NCBI GenBank assembly: GCA_963082975.1
Contig: OY720345.1
Coordinates: 10,752,491 to 10,816,490, forward strand
Reading direction: 5' to 3'
Source: Labia minor
Taxonomy: Eukaryota > Arthropoda > Insecta > Dermaptera > Spongiphoridae
DNA: 64,000 nt
Shown here piece after piece: positions 57,519 through 64,000 of the stretch (positions are counted from its first letter, which is position 1; each line of letters starts with the position of its first letter). The notes beneath the pieces are model-generated. The model had not been told where the DNA came from and did not search any database. It saw nothing but the letters and a program-made list of their open reading frames with translations. A program made the translations under genes and the position numbers.

Positions 57519-57583
57519 GACTCTATAGAGTCTCATATATATATTTGAATGAACCCCCCTTCGGGGGGTTCATTCAAATATAT
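57519..57583. repeat. Two adjacent perfect palindromes
   Basis: GAGACTCTATAGAGTCTC (57519-57536) is an 18-bp perfect palindrome. Directly after it, 57539-57559 and 57563-57583 form a perfect 21-bp stem with a 3-nt loop TTC (tip CCCCCC-TTC-GGGGGG). The stem would fold strongly in DNA or RNA. It is not obviously a terminator, as the context is an animal genome. Confidence 0.8.
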
Positions 57584-58074
57584 CCAGATTACGTCACTTT
57601 TTCGACTAGCAAAACCCTTTAAATTCACGAGTGAGACATGTCTTATATGCCTCTGAGAGGACCCACCTCTCCAAGCTTCTTATTAGTATAAAATTTGGAA
57701 CTCATATTTATAGTACGCTTTGGAGAATTAGAAAAAACCAATCTAATCAATGTTTTTCATTTTATTAAAATTTTTGACTAAGTCTTGTAAATGGTGACCA
57801 AGACAAATCCATTGACCATAATTTTAGCCAGATTCTAAATAAAATTGATTTTTCTTATCATTAAATGGAAAGTTTTAATTAATTTTAATATCGGTTTATT
57901 TTTACAGTTGAACAAAAATATTGCCTCATAAAAACAGGTAAAACCTATACGAATCGATTCATCATGAAACGTAGATTCATTTTCACTACTATTATATAAT
58001 TTTACGGTGCTTCGTTGATTAAATATTAATTATTGAATTTTGACAGATTGAAAACATTTGCCGCCATGTTGAAC

Positions 58075-58230
58075 CCCTCCGCCACCTCACCTCACCTCCC
58101 ACCAACCCACCCTCCCTCCTGGCCTGCCTGCCTGCTTCGAGCGAATTCATGATTCAGTTCCCATTCCCTTTCCAGTGGAAGACGTTGACCGGCCTCACCA
58201 CCGAAATCATCCCTCAACCAAGAATTAATT
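58075..58230 (+). other. GC-rich island with possible internal exon 58176-58230
   Basis: Homologous to the inverted island at 19560-19700. It begins with a Kozak-like GCCGCCATGTTG at 58059-58070, is C-rich, then TTCCCTTTCCAG is followed by 55 nt reading WKTLTGLTTEIIPQPRIN and a donor ATT/GTAAAT. The last T plus GG of the next block makes TGG and keeps the frame open into 58612-58727. The upstream frame from the ATG stops before the acceptor, so how the exon is entered is unknown. Confidence 0.4.
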
Positions 58231-58611
58231 GTAAATTTATTTATTCCTATTAATTTAAATTGAAGTTTAATAAATTTTAGAAAAGATTCAAATAAAAATT
58301 TAATTTTATAAATGATAGATTGATAACTTTTTACTGATATATTAATTATATACGATTTATAAATTTCGCACCTCCATAGCTTTGCTTATCGGTGACCTTG
58401 AAGGGGACAGCATATATAAAATATAATATATAGTATAAAATATTTATAAAAGTTATTTACAAAATGGTTGCTTGATGATTTTACTTAAAATAAATATTGA
58501 TAAAATCAATTGAGCGTTTAACAATCGTTATCGTCAATATTAGTTATTGTTTAAATTTAATAGCCTGTATTCTTATAGTTTTCACAAGGTATTTTATAAC
58601 CTATTTTCTAG

Positions 58612-58727
58612 GGCCAAACAGAGCTCGCATGATCGTAACCCTTACTGATGGTAGCAAGACATTTTACTCGCTCGATGTCACGATTCACATTTATTCACAT
58701 GACATGGTGACGTCACACCATTCATAA
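58612..58727 (+). CDS. Possible terminal coding exon
   Basis: Acceptor CCTATTTTCTAG, then 38 codons: PNRARMIVTLTDGSKTFYSL, DVTIHIYSHDMVTSHHS and TAA at 58725-58727. An AATAAA polyadenylation signal follows at 58882-58887. It is in phase with the candidate exon at 58176-58230. Composition is clearly above the surrounding GC content. The product is not recognised; it could be the C-terminus of a larger protein with exons to the left. Confidence 0.45.
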
Positions 58728-58881
58728 AAATTTGGCTATTTGCCTTTAGCCTATTCCTTACGTGACAATAACCCTATTATATAAATATTATAGAGAAAAA
58801 ATTCCCTTATGACCAGGAAGGGATGTATTTTTTGGACCTCTATAAAAGGCCAGTAAATCACATATAGAGAGATCTTTTGTC

Positions 58882-58887
58882 AATAAA
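58882..58887 (+). promoter_or_regulatory. Polyadenylation signal
   Basis: AATAAA 155 bp after the stop codon at 58727, followed by TGTGAGTC, a GU-rich downstream element. Confidence 0.45.
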
Positions 58888-59188
58888 ATATTGTGAGTCA
58901 ATTGGATATTATACTCATATAATAGAACATCTCTAGATTTCAAGATATCACCAATACAATCAATCAACTCTGCGAACCCAGCTAAATTTAATCAAAAACT
59001 TTCGTTCTTTTCTAGCAAAAAACTCTAAACAATATTATTACAAATTATATTATTAATATTTGATATAATTTAATTGGAGTCACCGTGCTCTAATAATTTT
59101 ATAAAATAAAAAATAATCAAAAATATAAGTAAATATTTTATTTTTATTTCCCCTTCCTGCTTGTTCATTTGGATACTACAATAAAATA

Positions 59189-59902
59189 CAGGGTTATCAT
59201 AAAAGAATGGTGCGGTTTCGAACATTGTTTAAAGAAAAACAGAATTACTTACAGTTAATGTTGTTTATTAATCTAATTTGTCGTCTCATACAGTTTTTTT
59301 ACATAATTAATAAATTTCAATAAAGATAATATTTAGTCGCTCGACAAATGTCCAAACGATAATCAACTTCTCTCCAAACATTCGCTAACATTTCTTCGGT
59401 TATGGTTGTCATTGCTTCATTAATCCTGTTTTTTAAGTGGTTCGTTGTTTTTGGAATACCTAATTCAACGCTTCGACGAGGGATGGACTTCCCAGCACTT
59501 CTAATTGTCGATTGTCTAATTAGTTCACTGGTACACTTGGTCTGCTGGTTGATTTCCGTTTCTGAACTGATCCAGTTTCTTCAAATTGTTTAAACCAGCG
59601 TGTTATGTTATTTTTGTGTGGTGGATCTCTTCCAAATTCAAGTCGGAACGCACGTTAAATTAAAATTACGGATTTTAATTCAGCCATCAATAAAACACAC
59701 TTTGCTTTATCTTTAACAGAGAACATAGTAACTCACTAAACTCACCGCAACAACAGTACAAGAACTGATGTTGAGGTTAGAACAGCTTATAAACAAACTT
59801 TTGGGTTGTAGGCTTTCAGAGATACCAATATAACATTTAGAAATTTCCCTACAATCTTCCTACGAATTACTGAAACCCCGCTATTCTTTTATGATAACCC
59901 TG
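59189..59902 (-). mobile_element. Internally deleted Tc1/mariner element
   Basis: Terminal repeats of 31 bp (CAGGGTTATCATAAAAGAAT on both ends, 28/31 matching), TA on both sides. Minus-strand fragments include RWFKQFEETGSV-like and TSRPSVPVN sequence (DNA-binding N-terminus) followed directly by VFGIP/NRINEAMTTITEEMLANVWREV-type sequence from the C-terminus, so the catalytic core is deleted. Non-autonomous. Confidence 0.7.
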
Positions 59903-61415
59903 TATATATAATCTTATAATTTAATAAAAAAATTTTATAAAATATATTAAATAAATTATATTATAATTTTGTTTTTTTTTTTTTTTTTTTTTTTTTTTTA
60001 TTTATTTGGCTTTCGGATTATCACCATTTTAGCCAGCCTTCTTTATTATTCTTATATCTATACTTATATATATCGATTTATATATCGATGCACTCAGCGA
60101 GGTTTGAACACTCGAACTCGAGTCGGCGGACCGGTCACTATAACCTCGCGGCTAAGCTCCCGGTCATAATTTTGTTTTAATAGCCTATCATTTACAATGA
60201 TATAAAATCATCATATACTTATGTTAATAATAATAATAATAATATGTTTATTTTTAATAATTTAATAATAAAAAAAAAAATAATAAATTTATAGTTAATA
60301 TTTAAAATTTCTAGTGAAAAATGAATATTGAATGAACTGCATTATCTATATTTATTACAATAGCAATGGATTTGTAAATTTTGAATTTTTATCCCATAAT
60401 TCTTATCAAGCAGCTCTATATTTTTTTTTTTTTATTTCCGATATCCATGTTTTGAAGTTCAATTTTGAATTTAAATCGTTTCTTATTCTCAATATTCCTA
60501 ATATATTTTCTGCTCTGGTCATCTTAAACTCTTACACTACTTATTACGATTTTTTTTTTTTTTTTTTTTTTGTTTTTCACCTATAAGGCATTGAGTAGTG
60601 GGCACATTTCGTCAACATTGCTCTCTGCTCTTGTCTTTTTCGAATAATTGTTTGATTCACTACTTTGTGGATGTAATAAGATTCTTATGTATGGGCTTGT
60701 GACTTGTGACTAGGTGAATGATTATTTATAGAATATTTATAGAATATTTGATAGATGAGAAACATGGGATGGTGCAAATTCTTGTATCCAACGTTGTTGT
60801 TATAGGATATGCTGTCATATTTGTTAGTTAAATGCCAAGTTTTTAAAGTCATATTCTTTATAGGATTCCTGTTGAGATATTGGAAAAATCTTTCTAATTA
60901 TCAAAGATTTAATACATGAATTGTTGAATCTTCTGATGGAGTTAATTCTTTTATTAACTCTGCTTTTAATTTTGTGATGAGTTTTCGAAATTGTTGAACA
61001 AAACCAAAACGAGGTTTCTAATTGAGATACAGGGTTAACGAATTTAGTTGTTTTCTTGTACTGTATGTACAATATTGCTTAATTTAAATTATGATAATTT
61101 TCTACCCCTCTTTCTTCTTGGGTCTCAGAATATCGATCCGCATGATTCTGTCGTTTTCAAGTCTCTCACTTCTTTATCTAATTTATAAGGTTAAACTAAT
61201 ATATTTGTTTGGAATAATTGTTCTCTTTCAAATTGAGATTATAAAATGAGACACAATATTAAAAAATGCTACAAAATTAAAGTATTATTTTTATTTAATT
61301 TATGTGAAATATGAAATAGGTATAGTGGTCATGTTTTTGTGGTCACAAATCACAAATTGGAATAAAAATTAGATAGAAGATGGTAGGTAAAAAATTTATA
61401 AAATTCATATTTTTT
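59903..61415. other. Intergenic AT-rich; one tRNA-like stretch
   Basis: T-run at 59970-60000. The minus strand at 60162-60078 has AGCTTAGCCGCGAGGTTATAG and GAGTTCGAGTGTTC, reminiscent of tRNA A and B boxes and probably a SINE head. A GC-moderate stretch at 60590-61080 with a minus-strand frame (KIKSRVNKRINSIRRFNN) is unexplained. Confidence 0.4.
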
Positions 61416-61417
61416 TA

Positions 61418-61690
61418 CGAGGGAAGATCAACAAGTTAGGGACTTTTTGAATTTCTCGTCTCTTAAATCAAATTATAATACTACTCCTGACAGCAGGCAA
61501 CTATCAACTGACTTCTGTCAAAATTTGAACCACCTGGTTGTTTTAGTTTTTGTTTGACATTCATTAATAGCAGACCACCTCGTGGTTGGAGAAGAAAATC
61601 GCAAAAAGTGAATTTCCATGAAAATCCATAAATTTGGATACAAATTGCTCGCTCATCCCCCCTATTCTCCGGATTTAGCCCCGAGTGTAA
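61418..61690 (+). pseudogene. Mariner transposase scrap
   Basis: The left end ACGAGGGAAGATCAACAAGTT looks like a mariner terminus. 61650-61686 encodes AHPPYSPDLAPS, the block with the third catalytic Asp. Most of the gene and the right end are missing. Confidence 0.55.
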
Positions 61691-62695
61691 AAATAAATTT
61701 ATGTTGTATTTACATTAAACATAAAAATTTATATTAACAATAACATTCATCATCAGTTGAATTATCACAATGAATAACTGAAAAATCTGAAACGTCAAAA
61801 AAGAAATGATAGAATCTTAAAAAAAAAGCTTTATATCTTCAAAAAATACTTATTCTAATTTAAATAATAAAGAAGAAAATATAGTCAGAATTTCTAAATG
61901 TCAATTAGATAAAATATTATTATATTATAATAAGAAATTTTTTCTTAACAAGTTGATGAATAAAAAAAAAACTTCATACAATTCTGGAAATTAAATAAAT
62001 TCTTTGAAAACAAGAGAAGATTTAAAATTTCATAAATTTATATCATATTTGCATATATCAATAAAGTTATATAAAAATATATTCCAATTTATAAGTAGAG
62101 CGATTCTTTTGATCCTAGAAATAACATTTTTATAAATTTTTTTTTCTTATAAAATAGTTACATCTCTAAATATCCTAAAACGAATAATTTCAACTTCTTC
62201 AATTTACATATTTAAATATATAATTTAAAATATTTTAAGAGGGAAGTCACATTAATAAATATTATATAATATATATTATATATAAAAGAAATGATTTTAT
62301 AAGAATTTTAGAAAATAATATTAATAATAAAAATTGAATAGTGATTTTTTTTATTTATTTTTTATTTTTAGAAAAGTTATAATTTCTATGTGTGAAATTA
62401 CATATTGATAAAATAAAACTGTTTAATATATAAAATTAATAGAAAAATTTAAAATTTAAATAAAACTGAAAATACCTACTGACTGGCTAGCTATCAATGA
62501 ATAAATATCATTCTTATGTATATATTATAGTACAAGAATTAAATAGTGGTGTCACTATATATTTGCTCAATACTTGGAGTATATTTCATATTTTTTTATT
62601 CTAATGTAGAAATGACATTTGATAAAAAATAGTTTTTGGTTATTTATTTATTTATAAAATTTATGTATGTTTGAGAAATTATTAAAAAATAATGA
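61691..62695. other. Intergenic AT-rich
   Basis: Nothing recognised. Confidence 0.5.
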
Positions 62696-62697
62696 GT

Positions 62698-62942
62698 ATG
62701 GCCAGGCATATAACCGAATGACGATTTAAAATAAATTAATTTTCTGACAATGAATATAAAATTAATAATCTGGATACACACCAAAAGTTGAAAAGATGAA
62801 TTCATGCTACTGATGTATTAAGTAAATATATCAATTTTTATCAAAATTCAATTAGCCGTTCAAGCTGTGACGAACGGACAGACGGACAGTCAATATGCTA
62901 AAAATACTTTTTTCTCTTAACAAAATGGATGATTTGTGGAGC
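62698..62942 (-). repeat. Helentron-like family HA, old relic
   Basis: ATGGCCAGGCATATAACCG, CACACCAAAAGTTGAAAAGATG, GACGGACAGACGGACAG and ATGCTAAAAATACTTTTTTC are diverged HA blocks; the 5' end is lost. Confidence 0.6.
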
Positions 62943-63605
62943 CTTGTAGTTTTTTTATGCTTCAAGTCTCTTATATTGTCGAAAAGTGTATCATATACTT
63001 TACGAGTACCATATACAATATAATGTAACATACCAACATAATGTAAGTATATAGTTGATTTCGATACTCCTCGATAACACTTTTTTAGCCTCTTCTTTAT
63101 TATATTTGTTCTATTGCAATTTTCAATTAATTTGACAACTTTGGCAACATCATTTTTGTTAAGAACTTCGTTTTATTTTTAATAAGATTAAATTAAACAT
63201 CATTAAATTGATTGTTTTTTCGTTCAAATCATAAAAATTCTCTTAGAATTCTTATAAGTCTTTTTACAAAAGTCAGGATCATATTATTAATTACCAACAG
63301 AAATTTTTTTTTTTTTTTTTTTTAACCAATTGACTCTGTTCTTTTATAGTTATTTTTTCTCTTGTACATTTAATACCACCAACAAGTCATTTGTTTTATT
63401 TATTTTTAAATTAAAAAGTCGAAATATTTTTTTTTTTTTTTTTTTAATATTAAGTTTTTATAATAATTTAATTTTTCTTTTTTTTATAATATTGAAAATT
63501 TTGGCGAATTAAAATGTTTTAAGTGATAAAATCATTATCATTAAAATATAAAACTAATCAATTTAACAAATTAATAAAATAGTTTAAGATAGAATATTAA
63601 AAAGA
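62943..63605. other. Intergenic AT-rich
   Basis: T-runs at 63304-63323 and 63427-63445; no gene. Confidence 0.5.
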
Positions 63606-63611
63606 AACCTC

Positions 63612-63882
63612 TGACTTTGTACGTCCTACGCAAGGACAACGCCTATCAATCAATCAATGAGGTGTCCTATGATCAGAAGAACGGGTCCTCTCAACCTCTA
63701 CCTTGATTTTCTTGATCGGAGGCGCTATCAACTAGCTTTTCCCCAATGTTGTTCCCGGAGGCTGGGTTGACTCTGTCCTATAGACCCCAGCTAGGGAAAT
63801 TCCCTTGCCAGGTCCGGGACTTGAACCCGGGACCATAAGAATGTGAAACAGCTTCGCTAACCTCACACCCTGTGGCGCCTTC
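63612..63882 (-). mobile_element. SINE S1, near full-length
   Basis: Minus strand: GGCGCCACAGGGTGTGAGGT head, B box GGGTTCAAGTCCCGG near 63822-63808, body TCAACCCAGCCTCCGGGAAC and GGTTGAGAGGACCCG, tail to GACGTACAAAGTC. Close in sequence to 5364-5618 and 32086-32370. Confidence 0.8.
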
Positions 63883-64000
63883 AAATGGGCCAACAGTGAA
63901 TACAAGACACTCAATCACACAAATAAAAATACTACTTATTGTACTATGTATATATTGTTTATATATATTAATAATAATTAAAAAAAAAAAATAATATAAA

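Noticed and set aside
60078-60165. Possible tRNA gene on the minus strand
   Set aside because: A and B boxes are recognisable but acceptor and anticodon stems do not pair; more likely a SINE head.

Overview
The window is very AT-rich nuclear DNA from an animal, most likely an arthropod. The evidence is spliced genes with GT/AG introns, tRNA-derived SINEs, mariner, hAT, Helitron and Helentron (DINE-1-like) elements, and long low-complexity intergenic DNA. I cannot name the species. Prokaryotic features (operons, Shine-Dalgarno sites, CRISPR) are absent. Gene density is low and most recognisable sequence is mobile DNA. Almost every six-frame reading frame of 60 codons or more is a chance frame inside a repeat; the clear exception is one 619-codon transposase.

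Host genes. Two exons on the minus strand (29178-28939 and 22845-22717) join in phase across a 6 kb intron. They encode the start of a type II membrane protein: cytosolic tip, transmembrane anchor, Gln/Ala-rich stem, coiled coil. This resembles a Golgi glycosyltransferase, possibly chondroitin N-acetylgalactosaminyltransferase; the catalytic part is not visible. Inside that intron, on the opposite strand, lie the last two coding exons (26446-26661 and 27623-27804) of a second gene I could not identify, also with matching intron phase. A weaker plus-strand terminal gene model ends at 58727 with an AATAAA signal at 58882. Several short isolated exon-like blocks occur at 16.3, 18.55, 33.96, 47.14, 50.54 and 57.29 kb.

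Mobile DNA. An apparently complete Buster-clade hAT transposon (39146-42472) has an intact transposase, terminal inverted repeats and a perfect 8-bp target duplication. Three small hAT MITEs (643-979, 45299-45471, 54912-55202) have near-perfect 8-bp duplications fitting the same nnnTAnnn rule, and a fourth (6867-7160) has a perfect 8-bp duplication. There are two decayed mariners with terminal repeats and TA duplications, one mariner scrap, canonical Helitrons ending in hairpin plus CTAG, two abundant Helentron-like families (HA and HB), a third Helitron-like family (HC), several tRNA-derived SINEs, fragments of one LINE, a probable LTR, an integrase relic, and a 1.15 kb TIR element at 29991-31139 with repeated subterminal motifs.

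Layout: 0-10 kb hAT MITEs, HA copies (including a large palindrome), LINE and SINE copies; 10-20 kb mostly AT-rich DNA, HC remnants, a probable LTR and a GC-rich island at 19.6 kb; 20-29 kb the two overlapping genes with HA, HB and HC copies in the intron; 30-38 kb TIR element, integrase relic, SINE, mariner, Helitron with LINE fragment; 39-42.5 kb Buster; 43-52.7 kb HB and HA copies including a nest; 53-59 kb Helitron, hAT MITE, HC and HA copies, hairpins and the third gene model; 59-64 kb mariner relics, AT-rich DNA and a SINE.
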